Source: JAHRAW01 sp965249835 (GTDB lineage Bacteria > Pseudomonadota > Gammaproteobacteria > Arenicellales > Poriferihabitantaceae). Taken from it: a stretch of 64,000 bases of DNA. Below, in pieces: positions 26,581 through 35,582 of the stretch. The position numbers were made by a program, and so were the translations under genes. The notes below the pieces were generated by a model that saw only the letters and a list, made by a program, of their open reading frames with translations, was not told the origin of the DNA and searched no databases. Numbering within the stretch: position 1 is the first letter of the stretch; every line of letters starts with the position of its first letter. The DNA lies in contig CBDFMY010000003.1 of assembly GCA_965249835.1 (NCBI GenBank), positions 1,674,001 to 1,738,000 of the forward strand. The letters run 5' to 3'.

Positions 26581-27237
26581 ATGCGCGTATTACTGATTGA
26601 CGATCATTCCTTGTTTCGCGAAGGCCTGGTGGGCCTGTTGAAACGCAGGAACATCGAGATTATCGCCACCGGAGACGGTCGCGCCGGATTGCGGCAGGCG
26701 GCCGAGTTCAATCCGGATGTAATTCTGCTGGATTTGCGCATGCCCGGCCTCAACGGGCTGGAAATCCTCGAACAATTCATGCGCCAAAAAACCCGTGCGC
26801 CGGTGGTGATGCTGACCACCAGCAGTGAGCAGGCGGATCTCGCCGAAGCCCTGCGCAAAGGCGCGAAGGGTTATTTGCTAAAAGACATGGAGCCAGATCA
26901 ACTGGTGGCGGCGATGCGCGACATTGCCGATGGCAAAACCGTGGTGGCGCCCGACCTGACTCCGGTACTTGCCGAACTGGTAAAGCATGGCGACTCCACC
27001 GGGCAGCAGCGTGTGCCGACTCCGTTCAGCGAGTTAACACCACGCGAGATGGAAATTCTGTGTCATCTTTCCGAAGGGCAAAGCAACAAAGTGATCGCAC
27101 GAAACTTAACCATATCCGATGGCACGGTGAAGTTGCATGTCAAGTCGGTTCTGCGCAAACTGCAAGTTCACTCGCGGGTCGAGGCGGCGGTCATGGCGGT
27201 GGAGCAGGGGTTGTGTCGCAAGACCAAGCCGGGCTGA
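26581..27237 (+). CDS. NarL/LuxR-family response regulator
   Basis: A 218-residue two-domain regulator. The receiver domain (1-120) has the acidic pair in LLIDDHS and the phosphorylated Asp about residue 51 in VILLDLRMPG. The LuxR-type helix-turn-helix (about 150-212) has LTPREMEILCHLSEGQSNK and ISDGTVKLHVKSVLRKL. It is the expected partner of the upstream HisKA_3 kinase. Target genes are unknown. It converges with the methyltransferase gene that ends at 27268. Confidence 0.92.
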   Translation: MRVLLIDDHSLFREGLVGLLKRRNIEIIATGDGRAGLRQAAEFNPDVILLDLRMPGLNGLEILEQFMRQKTRAPVVMLTTSSEQADLAEALRKGAKGYLLKDMEPDQLVAAMRDIADGKTVVAPDLTPVLAELVKHGDSTGQQRVPTPFSELTPREMEILCHLSEGQSNKVIARNLTISDGTVKLHVKSVLRKLQVHSRVEAAVMAVEQGLCRKTKPG

Positions 27238-27267
27238 GCGCGTTTCAGTGGGCGAGCCGGTAAAAAT

Positions 27268-28137
27268 CTAACCGAGAAAGGAAGATTGATTCGCCTCCCT
27301 TTTTCGCGCCGCCGCATCCACCGCTTTCACATTCTTAAACCCGGCAACCAGATTCGATTGTTTGTTTGCCATACGCTTTTCGGCGAACGCGCAATACGCC
27401 GCGCTGATGTCGATGCCAATCCATTTTCGTTTCAATAAATCGGCCGCGATTACGGTGGAGCCGGAGCTCACCATCGGGTCGAGAACCACATCGCCTTTGC
27501 GGGTGAACACGCGGATAAAATCATGCGGAATCTTATCGGGAAACGAAGCCGGATGGTCGCGCTTCATTACTACTTTGTCGCCGCCGTTGGCGTAGTTCCA
27601 AATGGTTCCCGGACATTTGAACGGATTGATTTTCATTTTTCTCGAATCTACCGTGAGTCCGTCCTTGTTGCGGTTTGCTCCGCCGGTCATTTGCTTGCCG
27701 GCATGCTTGCATGGAATTTTAATGTCCTCCTTGTTGAAATAGTTTAGTCGATTGCCCTTGATGAAAATCGGCAGATATTCATGGTCAACGCGAAAACGCC
27801 GCGCCCACCACGCCCCGTCCTTGCCTTGTTTTTGATAAATGTTGCATTCGAACAATCCAAACCCGATGCGATCGCACCAATCGACAATAGTGCGAAACGA
27901 AGTCAGGGATTTTACGCCGTTGTTTGTCTGGTCCTGGATTACCATCACAACGATTCCGCCTTGTTTAGTAACTCGGTATAGTTGCGCGCCGAGCGCATGC
28001 AAATCGCATTGATAACCGTTGTAATCCCGCAGTTTGTCGTATGGCGGAGAAAAAACCGTCAAGTCAATGGTTGCATCCGGCACCTCGTCGCGCAAAGTTG
28101 CCACTGCATCGCCATGGATGATTCTATTGGTTTTCAT
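27268..28137 (-). CDS. Orphan DNA methyltransferase (N4-cytosine/N6-adenine, beta-class order)
   Basis: A 289-residue site-specific DNA methyltransferase. The catalytic motif SPPY (residues 30-33) comes first. The AdoMet-binding motif is near the C-terminus (VVLDPMVSSGSTVIAADLLKRKWIGID in pattern), which gives the beta-class order; SPPY is often seen in N4-cytosine enzymes. A target-recognition region with KHAGKQMTGGANRN lies between them. No endonuclease gene is adjacent. The ATG at 28137 lies inside the 3' end of pntB (14-base overlap), so translation is probably coupled to the pntAB operon. The recognition sequence cannot be inferred. Confidence 0.85.
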   Translation of the reverse strand: MKTNRIIHGDAVATLRDEVPDATIDLTVFSPPYDKLRDYNGYQCDLHALGAQLYRVTKQGGIVVMVIQDQTNNGVKSLTSFRTIVDWCDRIGFGLFECNIYQKQGKDGAWWARRFRVDHEYLPIFIKGNRLNYFNKEDIKIPCKHAGKQMTGGANRNKDGLTVDSRKMKINPFKCPGTIWNYANGGDKVVMKRDHPASFPDKIPHDFIRVFTRKGDVVLDPMVSSGSTVIAADLLKRKWIGIDISAAYCAFAEKRMANKQSNLVAGFKNVKAVDAAARKREANQSSFLG

Positions 28138-29554
28138 CTGCGGCCTCGTGGGGTGTGCCCATGTCGCCCAACACTTGCTCAATGCTTTGTTTGGCATCGC
28201 CGAACAACATGCGCGTGTTGTCCTTAAAAAATAGCGGGTTGTCCACGCCGGCGTAACCACTCGCCATGCTGCGCTTGAGCACGATCACATCCCGTGCCTT
28301 CCACACTTCCAGCACCGGCATGCCGGCGATCGGGCTGTCCGGTGTGTCGAGAGCCGAAGGATTGACGATGTCGTTGGCGCCGATCACCATGACCACATCG
28401 GTGTCCGCGAGGTCGGGGTTAATCTCATCCATTTCCAGCACGATGTCATATGGAACTTTGGCTTCGGCGAGCAGCACATTCATGTGTCCCGGCATGCGTC
28501 CGGCAACCGGATGAATGCCGAATCTCACGTTGACACCTTTCTGGCGCAGGCGACGGGTTAACTCCGACACCGGGTGTTGCGCCTTTGCCACCGCCAGCCC
28601 AAAGCCGGGCACGATGACCAGCGATTTTGCGTGGTTAAGCAGTTCGGCGGTGTCTGCGGCACTGATGACCGCGGCATCGCCATTTGCCGAGTCCGCCGCA
28701 CTAGCGCCAGTAACACCGCCACCGCCACCGAAACCGCCCAGAATCACGCTGACAAAACGCCGGTTCATGGCGCGGCACATGAGGTAACTGAGGATCGCGC
28801 CGCTTGAGCCCACCAGTGCGCCGGTGATAATCAGCAAGTCATTGGAAAGCATAAATCCGGCGGCCGCCGCGGCCCAGCCGGAATAACTGTTGAGCATGGA
28901 GATCACCACCGGCATGTCGGCGCCGCCGATGGCCATGACCATGTGCACGCCGAACAGCAACGCCAGCAAAGTCATAATCAACAAGGGTGTCAGTCCAGCC
29001 GTGATGGAGTCGGTGATAACGAACTCGCCACCGAGATAAATACACGCCAGCAAGATACCGAGGTTGAGCCAGTGGCGTGCCGGCAAAACCAGCGGCGTGC
29101 TGCCGATGATGCCTTGCAGTTTGCCGAAGGCGATTACCGAGCCGGTGAAGGTGACCGCGCCGATCAATACACCAAGGTAGATTTCAATTTCATGGATGGT
29201 TTTCTCGACTCCCTCCAGCGTTCCGCCGCTGTCGAGAAAAGTGGTGAACCCCACCAGCACCGCCGCCAGTCCGACAAAACTATGCAATATCGCTATCAGT
29301 TGCGGCATGGCGGTCATCTGCACGCGAGCGGCGACCACGCTTCCGAGCGCACCGCCGACCAGCATGGGCAGGGCGATCAGCCCGTAGTGTCCCACCGAAC
29401 CGCCGACTAGCGTGGCGACCAGCGCGATTGCCATCCCGGCGATGCCGCACAAGTTGCCGCGCGCCGCGCTTTCCTGATGGCTCAGCCCGCCGAGGCTGAG
29501 GATGAACAGGATGGCGGCGAGAATATAAGCGGCGTTAATTAATCCGGATGACAT
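28124..29554 (-). CDS. pntB: NAD(P) transhydrogenase subunit beta
   Basis: PntB, with PntA, uses the proton gradient to make NADPH from NADH. The 476-residue protein has about nine membrane segments in its N-terminal part. The soluble NADP-binding domain III has VIVPGFGLAVAKAQHPVSEL, RFGIHPVAGRMPGHMNVLLAEA, MVIGANDIVNPSA and KRSMASGYAGVDNPLF. It lies 13 bp after pntA and overlaps the downstream methyltransferase start. Confidence 0.97.
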   Translation of the reverse strand: MSSGLINAAYILAAILFILSLGGLSHQESAARGNLCGIAGMAIALVATLVGGSVGHYGLIALPMLVGGALGSVVAARVQMTAMPQLIAILHSFVGLAAVLVGFTTFLDSGGTLEGVEKTIHEIEIYLGVLIGAVTFTGSVIAFGKLQGIIGSTPLVLPARHWLNLGILLACIYLGGEFVITDSITAGLTPLLIMTLLALLFGVHMVMAIGGADMPVVISMLNSYSGWAAAAAGFMLSNDLLIITGALVGSSGAILSYLMCRAMNRRFVSVILGGFGGGGGVTGASAADSANGDAAVISAADTAELLNHAKSLVIVPGFGLAVAKAQHPVSELTRRLRQKGVNVRFGIHPVAGRMPGHMNVLLAEAKVPYDIVLEMDEINPDLADTDVVMVIGANDIVNPSALDTPDSPIAGMPVLEVWKARDVIVLKRSMASGYAGVDNPLFFKDNTRMLFGDAKQSIEQVLGDMGTPHEAADENQ

Positions 29555-29567
29555 CGGCGGATTTTTT

Positions 29568-31142
29568 TTATTTTTGGAACATTTTCAACATTCGCCGAGT
29601 GACCAGAAAGCCGCCGGCGATGTTGATGGATGCCAGCAATAACGCAAACAAAGCCAGCCAGCGAAATGACGGCGAGTCGGTTTGTAACAACGCGCCGATG
29701 ACGATAATGCTGCTGATGGCATTGGTAACGCTCATCAGCGGTGTGTGCAAAGCCGGCGTGACCCGCCAGACCACTTGCCAACCGACAAAACAGGCAAGCA
29801 CGAACACGATGAAATGATTCATGAACGACGACGGTGCCACGCTACCCAGAGATAATATAGCGCCAATACCAATGACAGCCGCGGCAATGGTGAGCCAGCC
29901 GCGGCGGGCGGGCGGTTTTGCCACTTCGGTCGCAGTGCCAGTGTCAGTCGCGGCCGACGACTCCGGTTTAGTGGCGGGTGGTGCAGGCGTGGGCGGAGTT
30001 GGAGCCGGTGGCGGAGGCCAGGTAATCTCACCGTTGTGGATGACCGTGGTTGCCCGAATCACCTGGTCTTCCATGTTCACCACCAGATTGCCGTCTTTTG
30101 CCGGGGTCAATTCGTCGATTAGGTGACGCAGGTTTGCCGCATACAACTGACTCGCCTGAGTAGCCATTCGGCCCGGCAGGTCGGTATAGCCGATGATGCT
30201 AACGCCGTGCTGCCGGATTACTTTGTCGGGCTCGGTCAATTCGCAATTTCCGCCTTGCTCAGCTGCCAAATCCACAATCACGCTGCCGCTTTTCATCGAT
30301 GCCACCATGTTTGCGGTGATTAATTTGGGTGCCGGTTTGCCCGGTATCAACGCGGTGGTGATGATGATGTCGACTTCTCGCGCCTGCGCGGCGAACAACG
30401 CCATCTCCGCTTTGATGAACTCATCCGACATCACCTTGGCATAGCCACCTTGACCGCTGCCGTCTTCGGTGAAATCAAGTTCGAGAAATTCCGCGTTCAA
30501 ACTCTCGATTTGTTGTTTGACCGCAAGGCGCGTGTCGAATGCGCGCACCACTGCGCCAAGACTGGCCGCCGTGCCAATGGCGGACAAACCGGCGACTCCG
30601 GCACCGATTACTAATACCATAGCCGGCGGAACTTTGCCGGCGGCGGTAATCTGCCCAGTGAAAAATCGCCCGAAGTATTGCCCGGCTTCCAGCACCGCAC
30701 GGTATCCGGCGATGTGCGACATCGAAGACAATGCATCCATTTTCTGCGCCCGGGAGATGCGCGGCACCGCGTCCATGGCAAGCACTGTTGCGCCTTGAGC
30801 GGCGATTTGCTCGAGCAGTTTTTGGTTTTGCGCCGGCCAGAAAAAACTAATCAGGATTTTCCCCGAGGTCAGCAAGTCGGCTTCGTGCAACTTCAATTTG
30901 CGATTTTTTTCCGGCGGGCGAACCTTGCACACCAGTTGCGCTTGCGCCCACAGGTCGCGGGGGTCATTGATGATAACCGCGCCGACCGCCTGATATTCCG
31001 AGTCGGCAAAACCGGCATCCAGCCCGGCATTGTGTTGCAGCAACACCTGATGTCCCAGTTTGATCAGGTGGTTCGCCTGATCGGGTGTGCACGCCACCCG
31101 CCGTTCATTTTCGTGAACTTCTTTGGGGATTCCGATTTTCAT
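29568..31142 (-). CDS. pntA: NAD(P) transhydrogenase subunit alpha
   Basis: The NAD-binding subunit of the proton-translocating transhydrogenase. The 524-residue protein is the undivided E. coli type. It starts MKIGIPKEVHENERRVACTPD. It has a Rossmann motif VIGAGVAGLSAIGTAASLGA and the mobile-loop region GYTDLPGRMATQASQLYAAN. A Pro/Thr/Ala-rich linker (about 385-415) leads to C-terminal membrane helices (VIGIGAILSLGS, HFIVFVLACFVGWQVVW). It is divergent from rnr with a 195-bp gap that holds no gene. Confidence 0.97.
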   Translation of the reverse strand: MKIGIPKEVHENERRVACTPDQANHLIKLGHQVLLQHNAGLDAGFADSEYQAVGAVIINDPRDLWAQAQLVCKVRPPEKNRKLKLHEADLLTSGKILISFFWPAQNQKLLEQIAAQGATVLAMDAVPRISRAQKMDALSSMSHIAGYRAVLEAGQYFGRFFTGQITAAGKVPPAMVLVIGAGVAGLSAIGTAASLGAVVRAFDTRLAVKQQIESLNAEFLELDFTEDGSGQGGYAKVMSDEFIKAEMALFAAQAREVDIIITTALIPGKPAPKLITANMVASMKSGSVIVDLAAEQGGNCELTEPDKVIRQHGVSIIGYTDLPGRMATQASQLYAANLRHLIDELTPAKDGNLVVNMEDQVIRATTVIHNGEITWPPPPAPTPPTPAPPATKPESSAATDTGTATEVAKPPARRGWLTIAAAVIGIGAILSLGSVAPSSFMNHFIVFVLACFVGWQVVWRVTPALHTPLMSVTNAISSIIVIGALLQTDSPSFRWLALFALLLASINIAGGFLVTRRMLKMFQK

Positions 31143-31337
31143 TGAGGTTTGGTGGTATGATGGTGGGATGGGTTGCGGGTGTTCGTTTTAGTGTTCCTGC
31201 GTTGCTCATTCTTGCTTTTTTTGTGCTTGCCTTTTCTTGTGCCGCCCGCCGCTACTTTATTCTTCACTTATTGTCGATGCTTCGATTGGTTTGAGTGTTG
31301 GCAGTTATCAATTGCGATACTTTACCATTCCATCCCC

Positions 31338-33689
31338 GTGAATACACCTGCCAGCCGAAACCGGCAACCCGCCAAAGGGCGAATCCGCGAAGACCGTGCG
31401 CAAAGCGGTTTCCGTACGGCCGATGAGTCGGGGATTGCGGTGCCATCGCGATGGTTGCTACTGGATTTTCTCACCGAGTGCAAGGGGCCGGTCACCTTTC
31501 AACAAATTTGCCGGCACTTCGACCTTCGCGCCAAAGCCGCAACGAATGCCATAACCGCGCGCCTTGAACGAATGCAGGCGCAAGGCATCGTGTTGAACGA
31601 TCGCAAAGGACGCTACGCGTTGCCTGCCAGCATGGACATCGTATCCGGCCGAGTCAGTGGCCACGCCAACGGCTATGGTTTTGTCATTCCCGATGACCGC
31701 TCCGGGGATTTATTTTTGCATCATCGACAAATGCGCAAAGTTTTGCACGGCGACCGCGTGCTGGCGCGAGTCAAACGCATCGACCAACGCGGTCGCAAGG
31801 AGGGAGTGGTGGTCGAGGTTATGGTGGACCTGCAACGCGAAATAGTCGGGCATTTTCATGTGGAAAGCCGCATCGGTTTTGTCGAGCCGGATGATTCGCG
31901 CTATGGCCGCGACATCACTATCCCCGGCGACAGCCGCAACGGTGCCGAAGACGGCGACATCGTTGTTGCCCGAATTATTCAGCATCCGGTGGCGCATCAT
32001 CACGCCGTGGGCGAGATTGTGGAAGTCATGGGAAAACAGATGGAAGCCGGCATGGAAACCGAAATCGCCATTCGCAAACACGGCATCTCCGCGCAATTTC
32101 CGGCGCAGGTGCGCGCCCAGTTGCAAAAAATGAAAGGTGAGTTACAAACCGTGAAGTTGGAAAAAAGTCGGCGAGATATTCGCAGTTTTCCGCTGGTTAC
32201 CATTGACGGAGAAGACGCACAAGATTTTGATGATGCGGTGTATTGCGAGCCACGTAGCGGCAAAGGCGGTTGGCGGCTGGTGGTGGCGATTGCCGATGTC
32301 GGACAGTATGTTCGCGCCGACAGCGCGCTTGACCACGAAGCATTGGAGCGCGGCAATTCGGTTTATTTTCCCAACCGCGTGGTGCCGATGTTGCCCGAAG
32401 AATTGTCCAACGGCATTTGTTCGTTGAAGCCCGATGAAGATCGATACTGCATGGTTTGCGATATGAAAATCGCACGCGATGGCGAACTAGTTGATTTTAT
32501 TTTTTATCCCGCGCTGATGCGCTCGCATGCCCGATTAACCTATACGCAGGTGCATGCGATAGTGGTGGAAAAAAATCACGAGCAGCGGCGAACATCGGTG
32601 ACACCACATCTCGATCATCTGTATGAAATGAGTTTGTGTCTACAGAAAAAACGAGCAGTGCGCGGTGCGATTGATTTTGAATTTCCGCAACCATACATAG
32701 AATTTGATAATAAAAAACGCATTCGCCGAATCTCCGCTCAACCAAGAAATGACGCGCATCGTCTGATCGAAGAATGTATGCTGGCGGCGAATGTGTGCGC
32801 CGCACAGTTTTTGCAAAAAAATCTCGGCGCGCGTGCAATTTATCGTAACCACCTGGGACCGACCGGCGAATCTTTAATTGAACTTCGTCGCTTTCTTGGC
32901 GGTATGGCACTGAAATTGGGCGGCGGTGATGCGCCCACGGCGGCCGATTACGCGCAATTGGTGCAATCGGTATCCACCCAGTCGGACATTGCGCCGCTGG
33001 TTCAGATGTTGTTGTTGCGAAGTTTGAGTCAGGCCGAGTATGGCACCGAACAAGCCGGACATTTTGCCTTGGCGTATCCGATTTACACGCACTTTACCTC
33101 GCCCATTCGTCGCTACAGCGACCTCGTGGTGCATCGCCGGATTCGCCAACTAATCGGTGGCAAAAAAGAAGTCCGATCCGCGGCGATTGATTCAGACGAA
33201 ACCGGTTTGGAAAAAATTGCCAAGCAATGTTCCTTTACCGAACGCCGCGCCGATGACGCAAGCCGCGATGTGATTGCTTGGTTGAAAGCCGAGTTCATGC
33301 AGGACAAAGTCGGCGAGCAGTTCGCCGGTGTGGTTTCCGGGGTCAAGGAATTCGGTGTGTTCGTGCAACTGGATGACATTTTCATCGACGGTCTGGTGCA
33401 TGTTACCGGGCTCGGCGATGATTATTATCATTACGACCCGCTGCACTTCCAACTGGTCGGCGAGCGCACTGGCCGGCGTTTTCGTCTCGGCGACCGATTG
33501 CGGGTAATCGTGGCACGCGTCAGTCTGGCAGACGCGAAAATTGACTTTGAATTGTGTGCCGATGACATCCACTCGAAGTCAAAGTCAAAGTCAAAACCAA
33601 AGTCAAAAAAGGCACACAGCAAAAAATCTAGTAACTCAAAATCTCGTGGTAAAAAAACCTCAAAGCGCAGAAAACAATTTGCCCGATGA
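31338..33689 (+). CDS. rnr: Ribonuclease R
   Basis: RNase R is a 3'-5' exoribonuclease that degrades structured RNA and helps in rRNA and tmRNA quality control. The protein has about 783 residues. It has an N-terminal winged-helix region, cold-shock domains (SGHANGYGFVIPDD), the RNB catalytic domain with TIDGEDAQDFDDAV and RNDAHRLIEECMLAAN, HFTSPIRRYSDLVVHR, and an S1 domain ending in KIDFEL. The tail is basic and repetitive (HSKSKSKSKPKSKKAHSKK). A GTG start at 31338 was chosen because the upstream frame is hydrophobic and unlike the family. The 3' end overlaps the rlmB frame. Confidence 0.94.
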   Translation: MNTPASRNRQPAKGRIREDRAQSGFRTADESGIAVPSRWLLLDFLTECKGPVTFQQICRHFDLRAKAATNAITARLERMQAQGIVLNDRKGRYALPASMDIVSGRVSGHANGYGFVIPDDRSGDLFLHHRQMRKVLHGDRVLARVKRIDQRGRKEGVVVEVMVDLQREIVGHFHVESRIGFVEPDDSRYGRDITIPGDSRNGAEDGDIVVARIIQHPVAHHHAVGEIVEVMGKQMEAGMETEIAIRKHGISAQFPAQVRAQLQKMKGELQTVKLEKSRRDIRSFPLVTIDGEDAQDFDDAVYCEPRSGKGGWRLVVAIADVGQYVRADSALDHEALERGNSVYFPNRVVPMLPEELSNGICSLKPDEDRYCMVCDMKIARDGELVDFIFYPALMRSHARLTYTQVHAIVVEKNHEQRRTSVTPHLDHLYEMSLCLQKKRAVRGAIDFEFPQPYIEFDNKKRIRRISAQPRNDAHRLIEECMLAANVCAAQFLQKNLGARAIYRNHLGPTGESLIELRRFLGGMALKLGGGDAPTAADYAQLVQSVSTQSDIAPLVQMLLLRSLSQAEYGTEQAGHFALAYPIYTHFTSPIRRYSDLVVHRRIRQLIGGKKEVRSAAIDSDETGLEKIAKQCSFTERRADDASRDVIAWLKAEFMQDKVGEQFAGVVSGVKEFGVFVQLDDIFIDGLVHVTGLGDDYYHYDPLHFQLVGERTGRRFRLGDRLRVIVARVSLADAKIDFELCADDIHSKSKSKSKPKSKKAHSKKSSNSKSRGKKTSKRRKQFAR
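33576..33605 (+). repeat. 6-bp micro-repeat in the rnr tail
   Basis: Three exact AAGTCA units (33576-33593) are followed by AAACCA and another AAGTCA. In the rnr frame they encode Ser-Lys pairs; in the overlapping frame that leads into rlmB they encode Ser-Gln pairs. Confidence 0.85.
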
Positions 33690-34422
33690 AGAAATCCTGT
33701 GCGGGTTTCACGGGGTGCAATCGTCTGTAGCGCGAGCGCCGGCGAGTGTGGTGGAAGTGTTGCTGGATGAAAACCGCCGTGACCCGCGCATGCAGAAACT
33801 TCGACAACAATTGGCGCAGAGTGAAATCAATTTTCGTTCGGTGTCACAGGATGAATTGGAACAATGGTCGCGCGGGGTGCGACATCAGGGCGTCATCGCG
33901 CGGGTGTTGCCACAAACTTTTGCGGACATGGATCAGTTGCTGGATCAACTGGCGCACAACAATCGCCAGGCATTGCTGTTGATTCTCGATCAAGTTCAAG
34001 ATCCGCATAATCTAGGTGCCTGCTTGCGCACCGCCGATGGTGCCGGCGTGGATGCGGTGATTTTGCCGAAGGACGGTGCTTGCCCGGTCAATGCGACGGT
34101 GGCGCGCGTGGCGGCCGGTGCGGTTGGTCGATTGCCGGTGTTTTATGTTCCCAATCTTGCGCGAACCATGGACAGTTTGCAAAAGCGCGGCATCTGGATT
34201 ACCGGCGGCGACGATGCGGCACAACGCACATTGTATGAAATGGATTTCACCACCGACACCGCCATTGTCATGGGCGCGGAAGGTAAAGGTTTGCGACGCC
34301 TGACTGGCGAGTGCTGCGATCAACTGGCGCGGATTCCGATGTCGGGAAGCGTCTCCAGTCTGAATGTTTCGGTGGCTACCGGCTTGTTTCTGTTTGAAGT
34401 GGTACGGCAGCGGGCGCGTTGA
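33646..34422 (+). CDS. rlmB: 23S rRNA (guanosine-2'-O-)-methyltransferase RlmB (SpoU family)
   Basis: RlmB methylates the ribose of G2251 in 23S rRNA. The N-terminal substrate-binding region begins EEILCGFHGVQSSVARA. The SPOUT knot domain has LILDQVQDPHNLGACLRTADGAG, IVMGAEGKGLRRL and IPMSGSVSSLNVSVATGLFLFE, the three SpoU motifs. The start is not certain: GTG 33646 (258 residues) and TTG 33679 (247 residues) are both possible, and ATGs further upstream would overlap rnr by more than 120 bases. Any of these overlaps rnr, so the two are probably co-translated, as in E. coli. Confidence 0.93.
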   Translation: MVKKPQSAENNLPDEEILCGFHGVQSSVARAPASVVEVLLDENRRDPRMQKLRQQLAQSEINFRSVSQDELEQWSRGVRHQGVIARVLPQTFADMDQLLDQLAHNNRQALLLILDQVQDPHNLGACLRTADGAGVDAVILPKDGACPVNATVARVAAGAVGRLPVFYVPNLARTMDSLQKRGIWITGGDDAAQRTLYEMDFTTDTAIVMGAEGKGLRRLTGECCDQLARIPMSGSVSSLNVSVATGLFLFEVVRQRAR

Positions 34423-34472
34423 AGATTGAATAATGACAAACTGACAGCGTAATAGTGGACATATACAAGAAT

Positions 34473-34700
34473 GACGAATACTGATTCTTCGTTGTCATGC
34501 CCACTTACTCTATTCTCCCAATCACCAGAGCGTGCAGGGACGCACGCTGGCGCGTGGAAACAGGATGTTTCCCCCGCGCCAAAAGGGGGTGCGGGGGGCA
34601 TCCCCCCGCAAAGCGCGAGCACGCGCAAGCGAACCTTTGCATATCAGCCACAGGTTACTCGGCGGCGTAAGCCGCCGCCGGTGCCCTTCGCACACCATTG
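34473..34700. repeat. Hairpin-rich interspersed element, copy B (uninterrupted)
   Basis: This is the intact reference copy. From the start GACGAATACTGATTCTTCG it runs through TTTACTCTATTCTCCCAATC, the GCGTGC/GCACGC hairpin and CCCCCGCGCCAAAAGGGGG. The uninterrupted join CACGCGCAAGCGAACC and the hairpin GGCGGCGTAAGCCGCC follow. It fills the gap between rlmB and the end of msrA, where no other gene is visible. It may lie downstream of both convergent genes and shape their transcript ends. Confidence 0.85.
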
Positions 34701-34730
34701 CGGCAAAGCCGCCGCTCTATTTGTGCGCGG

Positions 34731-35465
34731 CTACGCATCCTCGCCGGTAGCAGCGTTATCGTCTTCGCTGGCGGCATCATATTCGGTGTGCAACTCCGCT
34801 CCCCAGATTTTTTTCAGAAACTGATCCCGTCCCGAACCGTATCGATAAAATTTATAATGCTTCGGATTGGTTTTGTAATAATCCTGATGATAATCCTCGG
34901 CTTTGTAAAACGTTTTTGCCGGCGTGATCTCAATGGTCAGCGGGCGGTCGTATCTTCCCGATGCTTCCAGTTCATCGCGCGTGGCGATGGCAAGCATTTT
35001 TTCCTGTTCATTGTGATAGAATATCGCCGGCCGATACATGTTGCCGCGGTCGACGAATTGTCCTTTTGAATCGGTCGGGTCAATATCCCGCCAGAAATAA
35101 TGCAACACGCCGCGATAGGAAATTTTTTCCGGGTCGTAGTATACCTGCACCGCTTCGGTATGCCCGGTGCCGCCGGCACCGACTTGCGGGTAGGTGGGAT
35201 TTTTGGTGTTCCCGCCGCTATATCCGGAGATTACTTCGTGGATGCCGTCGACTTTTTCCAGAGCCGACTCCACGCACCAGAAGCAACCACCGGCGAGGGT
35301 GGCTACCGCCAGTGACGCGGTTGGATTGGCCGCATCAACGCCGGTCTCGCTGACCGTGCCGGCTTGAGCGTTCTCCACCGGTTCCACCGGCTGCTCGCTC
35401 CTATTCCAAATGAAAACCAATGCGGTGGCGACCACCGCGATGCCGATAATAAAAGATCGTTTCAT
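34731..35465 (-). CDS. msrA: Membrane-anchored peptide methionine sulfoxide reductase MsrA
   Basis: MsrA reduces methionine-S-sulfoxide in proteins. The 244-residue protein has an N-terminal hydrophobic segment (about 4-21, SFIIGIAVVATALVFIW) that predicts export or anchoring, so it likely repairs envelope proteins. The catalytic motif GGCFWCVESALEKVDGI is at about 59-75, followed by SGYSGG, YDPEKISYRGVLHYFWRDIDPT and HQDYYKTNPKHYKFY. The tail is acidic (DAASEDDNAATGEDA). The start at 35465 directly follows an 11-bp tandem repeat; the upstream frame through that repeat is unlikely to be coding. Confidence 0.93.
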   Translation of the reverse strand: MKRSFIIGIAVVATALVFIWNRSEQPVEPVENAQAGTVSETGVDAANPTASLAVATLAGGCFWCVESALEKVDGIHEVISGYSGGNTKNPTYPQVGAGGTGHTEAVQVYYDPEKISYRGVLHYFWRDIDPTDSKGQFVDRGNMYRPAIFYHNEQEKMLAIATRDELEASGRYDRPLTIEITPAKTFYKAEDYHQDYYKTNPKHYKFYRYGSGRDQFLKKIWGAELHTEYDAASEDDNAATGEDA

Positions 35466-35468
35466 TTT

Positions 35469-35501
35469 GCTGTCTCGTTGCTGTCTCGTTGCTGTCTCGT
35501 T
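35469..35501. repeat. Three exact 11-bp tandem repeats at the msrA start
   Basis: GCTGTCTCGTT occurs three times in a row (35469-35479, 35480-35490, 35491-35501), ending 3 bases before the msrA ATG. Because 11 is not a multiple of 3, gain or loss of a unit would shift the reading frame of anything read through it and change promoter or leader spacing. Confidence 0.95.
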
Positions 35502-35582
35502 CAGGGATGAATGGATAATAGAGTTGGTAATCTGCCAGAAGTTCAATCATTTCAGCGGCACCATTATACCCAACAACCGGCA

